A stretch of 64,000 nucleotides of DNA from an uncultured SAR116 cluster alpha proteobacterium (GTDB lineage Bacteria; Pseudomonadota; Alphaproteobacteria; Puniceispirillales; Marisalimonadaceae), in contig CACJFI010000001.1 in the NCBI GenBank assembly GCA_902592615.1, positions 1-64,000 on the forward strand. Direction: 5' to 3'. Position 1 is the first letter of the stretch. Each line of letters opens with the position of its first letter. The notes under the pieces are model-generated. The model made no database searches. It was not told where the DNA came from and was given only the letters and a program-made list of their open reading frames with translations. A program made the translations under genes and the position numbers. Shown here in pieces: positions 29,925 through 38,097 of this stretch.

Positions 29925-30458
29925 TTAAGACTTGATAGTTTCTAGGTAAAAGAATGAACCAGTCTCCTCGTTGAATTTTATCTTGAGTTTGCCCTTGATA
30001 GTTATTGGATCAAATGAAAAATCAACTGGATTATCTGATTTAATCTCAATCACCTGAGAAGGCCCAACGTGGTAGTGAAAAGGACAACTTAAAGGGTACG
30101 GTCCTATTAAAAATTTTCTTTGTTTTTCAGATTCTTCTAATGGAAACATATAACCCATTATAGTTACAGTTTCCCCATTATACTTTTTAATTTTATCGTC
30201 ATAAATTGGTTTGATAAGACAGTAATCAAAACCGTCTTTATCAATGGTACAATCTTCTACTTCTTTAGTCTTACCAAATAATTGCCATGGCAAAGCATCT
30301 CCCGTGACCTTTAATGGTTCAAACATATCCTCTACAATAATATTTTCATAAGGGTCAATATCATTAAGGTTAAATTTTTCAAACCCAAATGCTTTATTAC
30401 AAAAAAAGGTTAAAACAATTATAAATAGAAATCTCAAATTCAAAAATTTCTCCTTCAA
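29925..30458 (-). CDS. DUF3299 domain protein with N-terminal signal sequence
   Basis: N-terminal hydrophobic FLFIIVLTFFCNKAFG; core VTIMGYMFPLEESEKQRKFLIGPYPLSCPFHYHVGPSQVIEI. Confidence 0.72.
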   Translation of the reverse strand: MKEKFLNLRFLFIIVLTFFCNKAFGFEKFNLNDIDPYENIIVEDMFEPLKVTGDALPWQLFGKTKEVEDCTIDKDGFDYCLIKPIYDDKIKKYNGETVTIMGYMFPLEESEKQRKFLIGPYPLSCPFHYHVGPSQVIEIKSDNPVDFSFDPITIKGKLKIKFNEETGSFFYLETIKS

Positions 30459-30486
30459 TAAAATCTACGTCATAAATATATAAATT

Positions 30487-31635
30487 TTAACTATTTAATA
30501 AAGTAGATCTTATATTCTGCTTATAAACTTTTAAACATGGAACTAGGCACGTTATAAAGGCAATTATGTTTACGATTATCCAAATTAAAAATAAGTCATT
30601 TAAAAAATTTAACTGCCCCAGTTCTAAGCTTCTACCTACAATAGAAAAATAGTACATGCTTTCATATATTATATATCCAAATATTAGACCAATAGTGCTA
30701 CCTAAAATAGATATGATCATTCCTTCTGATAAAATAATGGAAAATAATTTCCATCTTGAAAATCCAAGTGTTCTTAACACTGCTAAGTCATATTTCCTTT
30801 CATTTATGTTATTTAATAAAGTGAACAAGATTCCCAAGAAAGATAATATTATTATTAGTACACTCAAGTAATCAACAATTCTATGAGCATTACCAGTAAG
30901 TTTAAGTAGTTTTGAAATTTCAAAACTAGGACTGGCAGCTTGCATGTTTGTACCTTTGTTAATTAAACGAGGAAAAGAGAAAGATGATGTCTTATTTTTG
31001 TATTTTAATAACAATGAAGTAATCTCTAATTTATCTTTATTTGTAACAGAATGTAAATTCCAGACACTATCTAAACTTGTTAAAATTAAATTGTCTAATA
31101 TAGTTCCAGTTTTTTTTAAAACACCGACAACTTTATAAGGTTGTTCTGCATGAACATCCCCGGTGTCAATTAAGCCGTGTGAGCCAACAAAAAACTTGTT
31201 GATTTTTAGTTTTGTGATTTTAGACACATTATAACCAATTACAGCTTGCATTGGTTGTGACCAGGTAGTACCTGAAATCAGATTGGCTTTATATAATTTT
31301 AAAAAAGTTTTGTTGGTTCCAACTATTCTAAAATTTTGGAAATTATCTCCCAATGAAATTGGTATTGCACTTTTAATGGCTGGATGTTTAATAATTTTTC
31401 TTGCATTTTGATAGCTTATATTTCCAGTAGGAATATCTATGTGATGAATAGAAGATAATATCAATTGAAGGGGGCTTCCTTTTGCACCAACTACAGCATC
31501 TAAACCTGGATTATTTTTACTGAAAGTTTCTTTGGTAACTTGATTAACCAGTATAGACACAGTTATTATTGTGATTCCTACAATCATTAGAAAAACACTT
31601 AGCAAAAAGTTTAAAGGTTTAGATTTTAGATACAA
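30487..31635 (-). CDS. ABC transporter permease, FtsX/MacB/LolC-like
   Basis: N-terminal TM, long periplasmic domain, C-terminal three TM with NINERKYDLAVLRTLGFSRWKLFSIILSEGMIISILGSTIGLIFG. Confidence 0.88.
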   Translation of the reverse strand: MYLKSKPLNFLLSVFLMIVGITIITVSILVNQVTKETFSKNNPGLDAVVGAKGSPLQLILSSIHHIDIPTGNISYQNARKIIKHPAIKSAIPISLGDNFQNFRIVGTNKTFLKLYKANLISGTTWSQPMQAVIGYNVSKITKLKINKFFVGSHGLIDTGDVHAEQPYKVVGVLKKTGTILDNLILTSLDSVWNLHSVTNKDKLEITSLLLKYKNKTSSFSFPRLINKGTNMQAASPSFEISKLLKLTGNAHRIVDYLSVLIIILSFLGILFTLLNNINERKYDLAVLRTLGFSRWKLFSIILSEGMIISILGSTIGLIFGYIIYESMYYFSIVGRSLELGQLNFLNDLFLIWIIVNIIAFITCLVPCLKVYKQNIRSTLLNS

Positions 31636-31661
31636 AATTGATATATAAAAAATATTTATAA

Positions 31662-32297
31662 CTAATCTCCTAATTTTAAAATTTTAGAGAATTTTATTAA
31701 AGATTGTATACGGTTATCATGAGTTATAAGCACCAGTGAAGCTTTACAACGCAAGCTTTCATCTTTTATCAAATTAGCAATAATATCAGCATTTTTATCG
31801 TCTAATGATGAAGTAGGTTCATCACAAAAAACCCATTTTGGATCTCCGACAAATGCACGCGCCACCGCAAGTCTTTGTTTTTCACCAATACTTAAATTTG
31901 CAACTTTTATATGTGATTTGTTTGCAAGTCCAACTCTGTCCAAAATGTTAAAAAATGGAATTGATTTTTTTGTATCAATAGCACCTACAGCAATTTCTAA
32001 GTTTTGTTTAACAGTAAATGTATTAATTAAGTTAAAATTTTGAAAAACCACACCAAGATTTATACCTCTAAATTCATCTATTTTATTTTCAGGTAAATTA
32101 TAAAGGTCAATACTATTATAAGTTATTTTACCAGTAGTTGGTTTTTGAATGCCGCATAAAATACTAAGTAAGGTTGTTTTACCAACTCCAGAAGGACCAG
32201 TTATCAAAAGGTCCTTCTGAGGTTTTATATTTAAATTGATGTTTGAAAATAATTTTTGTCCGTCAATATCAAATGATATATCTTCACAAATTAACAT
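31662..32297 (-). CDS. ABC transporter ATP-binding protein (MacB/LolD-like)
   Basis: Walker A GPSGVGKTTLL, signature LSIGEKQRLAVARA, Walker B WVFCDEPTSSLD. Confidence 0.92.
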   Translation of the reverse strand: MLICEDISFDIDGQKLFSNINLNIKPQKDLLITGPSGVGKTTLLSILCGIQKPTTGKITYNSIDLYNLPENKIDEFRGINLGVVFQNFNLINTFTVKQNLEIAVGAIDTKKSIPFFNILDRVGLANKSHIKVANLSIGEKQRLAVARAFVGDPKWVFCDEPTSSLDDKNADIIANLIKDESLRCKASLVLITHDNRIQSLIKFSKILKLGD

Positions 32298-32306
32298 TTA
32301 TAATCA

Positions 32307-33413
32307 TTACCCTAAACAATCTTTCAGACTTTTAGCCATGTTTTTAAGTAATTGTAAATAAAAATTTTCTCCACTTTTTATATTAACACCAAGGGGGTCT
32401 AGTGTACCTATTTGTGCATTAGTACCCTCAACCACAATTTTTACTAATTTACTATCAAACTGAGGTTCTTGAAAAACACACGAAGCTTTTAATTTAACAA
32501 TTTTATCTTTTATAAAAGATATTTGCTTTGGTGAAGAAGCTATATCTCCTTCTAACGCAACAGAACCAACAGCATTTAAACCAAAGCTTGTTTCGAAATA
32601 TTGATATGCATCATGAAATACTACATATGGTTTATCTTTAATACCTGATAATTCATTTTTTAATTCAACTTTTAATTGATTAATTTTCTTAATCATTTGA
32701 TTGGCATTTTGATCATATGTCTTGGCATTTTCTGGGAAAAATAAACTTAATTCTTTATTTATCTTTTTGATAATCTTTACTGCGTTATCTGGACTCAACC
32801 AAATGTGAACATCGTCTTCTTTTTCATGATCATCGTGATCATCATGTTTTTTTGCATGTTTATCATGGTCGTGATCGTCATGTTTTTTTGAATGTTTATC
32901 ATGGTCGTGATCGTCATGTTTCTTACCATGTTTATCATGGTCGTGATCGTCATGTTTCTTTTCATGTTTGTCATGGTCATGATCGTCATGTTTCTTAGCA
33001 TGTTTATCATGATCATCGTTATCACCATGTCCATGATGGTGGTCATGACGTTCCCATGCCTCATTATCTCTTATTGCTAAATGTTTAATTCCAGTGTCTT
33101 CCATTAAGTTTATTATTTTTATGTTTTTAGGAAGGTTCTCAAATACTTTAGTTACACTTGACTCAAGGTGATCTGAGACAAAAAATATTATGTTTGCATT
33201 TTGTAATTTTTTTGTATCAGAAGGTTTTAAATTATATTCGTGGGGTGATATTTCAGCTGGTATTAATGAAATCGTCTTGCCAGTATTTCCAATAACAGCA
33301 CTTACTAGAGAATTTATTGGTTGAATGGTTGTAACAACACCTTTTGTTTCAGAGGCAAATAAATTGAAACTGAAACAAATTATAAAAGAGAAAAAAGTTA
33401 AAATTTTAAACAT
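32307..33413 (-). CDS. znuA: Zinc ABC transporter substrate-binding protein ZnuA with extended His-rich loop
   Basis: Signal peptide; ISPHEYNLKPSD, DVHIWLSPDNAVKI, VVFHDAYQYFETSFGL and FQEPQFDSKLVKIV; long HDKHxKKHDDHD loop. Confidence 0.93.
   Translation of the reverse strand: MFKILTFFSFIICFSFNLFASETKGVVTTIQPINSLVSAVIGNTGKTISLIPAEISPHEYNLKPSDTKKLQNANIIFFVSDHLESSVTKVFENLPKNIKIINLMEDTGIKHLAIRDNEAWERHDHHHGHGDNDDHDKHAKKHDDHDHDKHEKKHDDHDHDKHGKKHDDHDHDKHSKKHDDHDHDKHAKKHDDHDDHEKEDDVHIWLSPDNAVKIIKKINKELSLFFPENAKTYDQNANQMIKKINQLKVELKNELSGIKDKPYVVFHDAYQYFETSFGLNAVGSVALEGDIASSPKQISFIKDKIVKLKASCVFQEPQFDSKLVKIVVEGTNAQIGTLDPLGVNIKSGENFYLQLLKNMAKSLKDCLG
32832..33011 (-). repeat. Five in-frame tandem 36-bp units encoding HDKH(A/E/G/S)KKHDDHD in the ZnuA metal loop
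   Basis: Direct reading of residues 135-194 of the ZnuA ORF: five consecutive 12-aa units differing at one position. Confidence 0.95.
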
Positions 33414-33437
33414 TATTTATATCCTTGATTAATCATT

Positions 33438-33456
33438 GTAATGTTATAACATAACA
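33438..33456. promoter_or_regulatory. Putative Zur box in znuA/zur divergent promoter
   Basis: gtaatgttataacataaca with perfect core palindrome ATGTTATAACAT; identical 19-mer at 40378..40396. Confidence 0.8.
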
Positions 33457-33502
33457 TAAATTATATTGTTTCAAAGTCAACTTTATTATTGTAGAGTAGG
33501 GC

Positions 33503-33967
33503 ATGAATATGAAATCAAAATCCACATCTGAATTAAAAGCCACAATTCATAAAGTTGAAGAAATTTGTAAATCAAATAAATTAGGTCTTACAGAAATTAG
33601 GAGACAAGTTTTTGAGATAATTATTAAAAATAACAAACCTGTAAAAGCTTATGAAATACTTGATAAAATAAGCAACATAAATAATAAACCCTCACATCCA
33701 CCCACAGTTTATAGGGCTATTGATTTTTTAATAGAAAATGGGTTTGTTCATAAGCTAAATTCCATAAACTCTTTTGTAGGATGTTTTCATCCTAAAGCTC
33801 ATAAAGAATGTTATTTTTTAATTTGTAAAAAATGTAATATTTATCAAGAATGCTGTGACGACAGTTTAAAAGACAGAATTTCAAAAACAGCTATTCATAA
33901 TAATTTTGTGATAAGTAATACTACATTAGAAATTGAAGGACATTGTCTTGATTGTAGTCAAAAATGA
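33503..33967 (+). CDS. zur: Fur-family zinc uptake regulator
   Basis: GLTEIRRQVFEII, PSHPPTVYRAIDFLIENGFVHKL and CKKCNIYQEC plus GHCLDC structural Zn Cys pairs; upstream of znuC. Confidence 0.88.
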   Translation: MNMKSKSTSELKATIHKVEEICKSNKLGLTEIRRQVFEIIIKNNKPVKAYEILDKISNINNKPSHPPTVYRAIDFLIENGFVHKLNSINSFVGCFHPKAHKECYFLICKKCNIYQECCDDSLKDRISKTAIHNNFVISNTTLEIEGHCLDCSQK

Positions 33968-34716
33968 AAACAATTAATGCCTTAATTTCTGCTTCAAACG
34001 TCAGCGTCTTCAAACAGAATAAATCTATTTTAAAAAACATCGACATACAAATTAATAAAAATGATTTTATTACTATTATAGGCCCTAACGGTGCTGGAAA
34101 AACTATGCTCTTAAAATGTTTGATGGGTTTTTATAAACCTAATTTTGGAGAGATTCAGAAAAAAGACAAATTAAAAATTGGGTATATGCCACAAAGTATA
34201 AATGTAATCAATACAATGCCTATGACGGTAAAAAATTTTATTACTGTTAGAAAGAAATATGATGATATTTCTTTCAAACAAGTAGTCTCAGAGATTGATA
34301 TAAGACAGTTAGTAGACAAACAACTTTCAGTCTTATCGGGTGGAGAAATGCAAAGGGTTTTGTTGGCAAGAAGTTTATTGAATAATCCAGATTTACTTAT
34401 TTTGGACGAACCTGCTCAAAATTTAGATATTTCAGGTCAATTGAGTTTTTATAAACTCATTCAAGAAATCTATTCTAAAAGAGATATTAGTATTTTAATG
34501 GTTTCTCACGATCTCCATTTAGTAATGGTTTCAACAAAAAAAGTTTTGTGCCTCTCTAATCATATTTGTTGTTCAGGCAAACCTCAGCAAGTTGCTCAAG
34601 ACCCAGAATTTATTTCAATGTTTGGTAAGGACATGGCGAATATGATGGCTGTTTACCAACATACAAATCATACATCTCAAATAGATAATCCTTTAATAGA
34701 TGGAGAGATAAAATAA
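33964..34716 (+). CDS. znuC: Zinc ABC transporter ATP-binding protein
   Basis: Walker A GPNGAGKTMLL, LSGGEMQRVLLARSLL, LLILDEPAQNLD; ATGA overlap with zur. Confidence 0.92.
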   Translation: MKTINALISASNVSVFKQNKSILKNIDIQINKNDFITIIGPNGAGKTMLLKCLMGFYKPNFGEIQKKDKLKIGYMPQSINVINTMPMTVKNFITVRKKYDDISFKQVVSEIDIRQLVDKQLSVLSGGEMQRVLLARSLLNNPDLLILDEPAQNLDISGQLSFYKLIQEIYSKRDISILMVSHDLHLVMVSTKKVLCLSNHICCSGKPQQVAQDPEFISMFGKDMANMMAVYQHTNHTSQIDNPLIDGEIK

Positions 34717-35507
34717 CTGATCCATTTATTATAAGAGGTATTATTGCAGGTATTGCAGTAGCTCTAATATCAGGACTTGTGGGCTGCTTTGTTGTTTGGC
34801 GTAGAATGTCTTACTATGGTGAATCAATTGCCCATAGTTCATTACTCGGTGTTGGGTTAGGTATATTGCTAGGAACTGGAATTAATTTTGGTATTATTGT
34901 TGTATGCTTATTATTCGGTATCCTTTTTTTGTGGCTACAACAAAGTAAGATTTTGTCAACTGACACACTTTTAGGAGTATTAGCTCATCTCGCATTATCC
35001 ATTGGAATTATTGTAATTTCACTTAATAGAATTAAAATAGATATTCATGCATTTTTGTTTGGGGATATTCTGACAGTAAGTTCTAATGATTTGTGGATGA
35101 TGTATCTTGGCGTGATTTTAGTAATTTTTCTTGTCTCTTTTAATTGGTCTTCTCTTCTTTTAGTTACAATTGACGAAGATTTAGCTAGAGCTGAAGGAAT
35201 AAATCCTATTTATATTAATTTATTATTAACCTCAATTTTAACAATTGTCGTGGCGGTATCATTGCAAATTATAGGGTTGTTGCTAATAACAGCAATGTTG
35301 ATAATACCAGCAGCAACTTCTAGAAGGTTAGCTAATTCTCCAGAACAAATGGCATTAATTGCAACCTTAATAGGTATTTTTTCAGTAATTCTTGGGATTT
35401 TTCTCTCTGTGGAGATTGATGCGCCTTCAGGACCGTCAATAGTTGTAGTTAGTGCAACTTTATTTTTTCTTTCCTATCTATTCAATTTTCTTATTAAAAA
35501 AAATTAA
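34713..35507 (+). CDS. znuB: Zinc ABC transporter permease
   Basis: GCFVVWRRMSYYGESIAHSSLLGVGLG and DEDLARAEGINP, ABC-3 family. The ORF track starts at GTG 34779, but the conserved N-terminus TDPFIIRGIIAGIAVALISGLVG reads in frame upstream from about 34713. Confidence 0.88.
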   Translation: MTDPFIIRGIIAGIAVALISGLVGCFVVWRRMSYYGESIAHSSLLGVGLGILLGTGINFGIIVVCLLFGILFLWLQQSKILSTDTLLGVLAHLALSIGIIVISLNRIKIDIHAFLFGDILTVSSNDLWMMYLGVILVIFLVSFNWSSLLLVTIDEDLARAEGINPIYINLLLTSILTIVVAVSLQIIGLLLITAMLIIPAATSRRLANSPEQMALIATLIGIFSVILGIFLSVEIDAPSGPSIVVVSATLFFLSYLFNFLIKKN

Positions 35508-35535
35508 TGAATCAAAAATAAATAAAATTGGATTT

Positions 35536-36504
35536 TTATGGAGTTAAAATGATTTTTCCTTTTGCACCTCTAGCAAGAATTTTTTCTAGAACTGCAGCAG
35601 CTTTTGATAAAGGGTGATTTTCTTCTATTAGAGGTTTTAAAAATCCTTTTTGGTACCAATCAAATAATTCAATCATATTTAACTTATATTCATCTGGTTC
35701 AGCTCTAGTAAATGCACCCCAAAAAACACCTACTACACTGAACTCTTTTACTAAGGCTAGGTTTACAGCTAATTTAGGTATTGACCCAGAAGCAAATCCG
35801 ATCACTAATAATCTACCTTTTCTGGCCATAGTTCTTGCAACTGTGTCAAAAGTGTCTCCACCGACTGGGTCGAAAATAACATCAATTCCATTGCCATTTG
35901 AAATTTCTTTTAAATTTTCTTTTAGATTATCATATCCAATTGTATGATCTGCTCCATTATCTTTTGCTATTTTTTGTTTTTCAGCATTTGAAGCGACACC
36001 AATTACTTTTGCACCCATTATTTTACCAATTTGAATGGCTGCAATTCCAGTTGAACCTGACGCACCTAATACAACTAGAGTTTCATCTTTTTTTAATTGA
36101 CCTCTCTGTTTTAGTGCATAATGGGATGTTCCATAAGCACATAATAAAGCGCAAGAATCATCAAATGACATGCTATCTGGAATTTTAAATACAGACGAAA
36201 ATTTCACTGCTGCTTTTTCAGCATATCCACTAAGTCTTGATAAGCCAGCAACCCGATCACCAATTTTAAAATCTACAACTTTTGATCCAAGCTCTATTAT
36301 TTCACCGGAGACTTCCATGCCTGGAATAAAAGGTGTTTCAGGTTTCAATTGATATTTTCCTTGAACAAGGAGACCATCAGGGAAATTTACACCAACAGAT
36401 CTTACATTAATTAGAATGCTTTCATCATCAATTTCAGGATTTTCCACATCCATGTACTTAATATTTTTTATTGGACCAAAATCGTTACAGACTATAGCTT
36501 TCAT
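35536..36504 (-). CDS. NADPH:quinone oxidoreductase family (zinc-type MDR)
   Basis: GVNFPDGLLVQGKYQLKPETPFIPGMEVSGEI, VLGASGSTGIAAIQIGKIMGAKVIGVAS and DVIFDPVGGDTFD. Confidence 0.9.
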   Translation of the reverse strand: MKAIVCNDFGPIKNIKYMDVENPEIDDESILINVRSVGVNFPDGLLVQGKYQLKPETPFIPGMEVSGEIIELGSKVVDFKIGDRVAGLSRLSGYAEKAAVKFSSVFKIPDSMSFDDSCALLCAYGTSHYALKQRGQLKKDETLVVLGASGSTGIAAIQIGKIMGAKVIGVASNAEKQKIAKDNGADHTIGYDNLKENLKEISNGNGIDVIFDPVGGDTFDTVARTMARKGRLLVIGFASGSIPKLAVNLALVKEFSVVGVFWGAFTRAEPDEYKLNMIELFDWYQKGFLKPLIEENHPLSKAAAVLEKILARGAKGKIILTP

Positions 36505-36519
36505 ATTATATCCTTTAAT

Positions 36520-36978
36520 TTATGGGAATACTAATGATATTGTTTCCGCTATAAAAGCAGGTTTAATCTCATCTTTAATTTCTAATTCACATTTATTTAC
36601 CACTCTATAGCCCCCATTTTTCATTTCTTCGCAAGAAATTATTGTTCTGTTTAACCTAACTTGAGAACCTACTTTAACCATGTTTATAAATCTCACTTTG
36701 TCAGACCCATAATTAAGGGTTTTGGATGTGTTTTGTATTTGTGCATTTTGAGCAGCTAATTTTGGAAGAAGAGAGACCATGTAATATCCATGCGCAATTG
36801 TTTTGCCGTCTGGCATTTCTTGTTCTGCTCTCTTTTCATCAACATGTATCCATTGGTGATCTGATGTTGCATCAGCAAATTTATTTATCTTCTCCTGAGT
36901 AACGTGATACCATTCACTAGGTGTAAGGGGTTTGTTTATAAAATTTTTTATTTCAGAAGGATTATTTATTACTATCAT
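36520..36978 (-). CDS. MaoC-like (R)-specific enoyl-CoA hydratase
   Basis: INKFADATSDHQWIHVDEKRAEQEMPDGKTIAHGYYMVSLLPKL. Confidence 0.9.
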   Translation of the reverse strand: MIVINNPSEIKNFINKPLTPSEWYHVTQEKINKFADATSDHQWIHVDEKRAEQEMPDGKTIAHGYYMVSLLPKLAAQNAQIQNTSKTLNYGSDKVRFINMVKVGSQVRLNRTIISCEEMKNGGYRVVNKCELEIKDEIKPAFIAETISLVFP

Positions 36979-37095
36979 TTTAAATGCCTTTTTTTATTTT
37001 ATTAATTTCAAATATACACTTAAAGTTATTTAATTAAATAATAATATTATAAAAACAAATCTTGAATTTTTAAAATTTATTATGACTTTAATAAT

Positions 37096-38010
37096 ATGCA
37101 AATAACTATACCAAAAGTAGATTATAAGATAATTTCAAATCAAGTAGATGCGTCCTTTAATGCTGAATTAGAAAAATTTAATTATGCTATTTCTCATTAT
37201 GGTTTTTTGCTATTACAAAACACACCAATAGATAAGAAAGTAAAAAATAATATCTTCAAAACTTATAAAGCCTTTTTTGATCTTCCGTTTGAAGAAAAAA
37301 ATAGAGTAAATATGGATTTAACCTCTTCTAATAGAGGATGGGGTGCTCCAAAAGGAGAACAAGTTAACCCAGATTACAACCCAGATTATAAAGAGATTTT
37401 TGATACTGGTCCTCATCAAAAAGTTAAGGATGAATTTAGAGACTTAACTTATTACGCTAAAAATCTTTGGCCTGAACAATTACCATTGTTTGAAAATACT
37501 GTTAATAATTATTATGATCTCTGTACTGAAATTGGGATGCATGTTTTATCATTTATTGAACGTACTTTAGACTTATCTGAAAATTTTTTTAGAGATAAAT
37601 TTGAAAATCCAATGTCGTTGCTAAGATGTAATTATTATCCACCAAGGAGGTCATCATTATCGAACAAAGATTATGGTATAGCACCTCATACTGATTATGG
37701 TTGTTTGACAATTTTGTTAACGGATAATAATCCTGGACTTGAAATTAAAAATCCTTCAAATGAGTGGGAATTGGTAACCCCAAAGGAAGGTGAAGTCATA
37801 GTCAATTTTGGAGATATGTTAGAATTTTGGTCTAAGAAAAAAATTAAGGCTACACCTCACCGAGTGTTTGGAAATAATAAGGAGCGATTATCTATACCTT
37901 TTTTCTTCAATCCACAATATGACACAATAATATCAAAAAAAGATAAAATTATTGCTGGTGAATATCTATCTAAAAAATACGACACAACTTATATACATAA
38001 AAAGATATAA
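37096..38010 (+). CDS. Isopenicillin N synthase-like Fe(II)/2-oxoglutarate dioxygenase
   Basis: HYGFLLLQNTPID, SSNRGWGAPKGEQ, IAPHTDYGCLTILLTDNNPGLEI and TPHRVFGNNKERLSIPFFFNP. Confidence 0.88.
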   Translation: MQITIPKVDYKIISNQVDASFNAELEKFNYAISHYGFLLLQNTPIDKKVKNNIFKTYKAFFDLPFEEKNRVNMDLTSSNRGWGAPKGEQVNPDYNPDYKEIFDTGPHQKVKDEFRDLTYYAKNLWPEQLPLFENTVNNYYDLCTEIGMHVLSFIERTLDLSENFFRDKFENPMSLLRCNYYPPRRSSLSNKDYGIAPHTDYGCLTILLTDNNPGLEIKNPSNEWELVTPKEGEVIVNFGDMLEFWSKKKIKATPHRVFGNNKERLSIPFFFNPQYDTIISKKDKIIAGEYLSKKYDTTYIHKKI

Positions 38011-38097
38011 ATTAATATTTATTTACTTTGAAATAGTACTTTCAATATATTATTTATGATGATTATATATTAAAATATAACTTAATAGGAGAGTCAT

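Noticed and set aside
32823-33054. CRISPR-like regular repeat appearance in the 32.8-33.0 kb region
   Set aside because: 36-bp periodicity is in-frame with znuA and encodes near-identical 12-aa units; no unique spacers between repeats.
32795-33080. Antisense and alternative-frame ORFs (32795..33064 -, 32892..33080 +) with Met/Ile/Thr-rich repeats
   Set aside because: They are shadow translations of the ZnuA 36-bp repeat; low-complexity and fully inside znuA.
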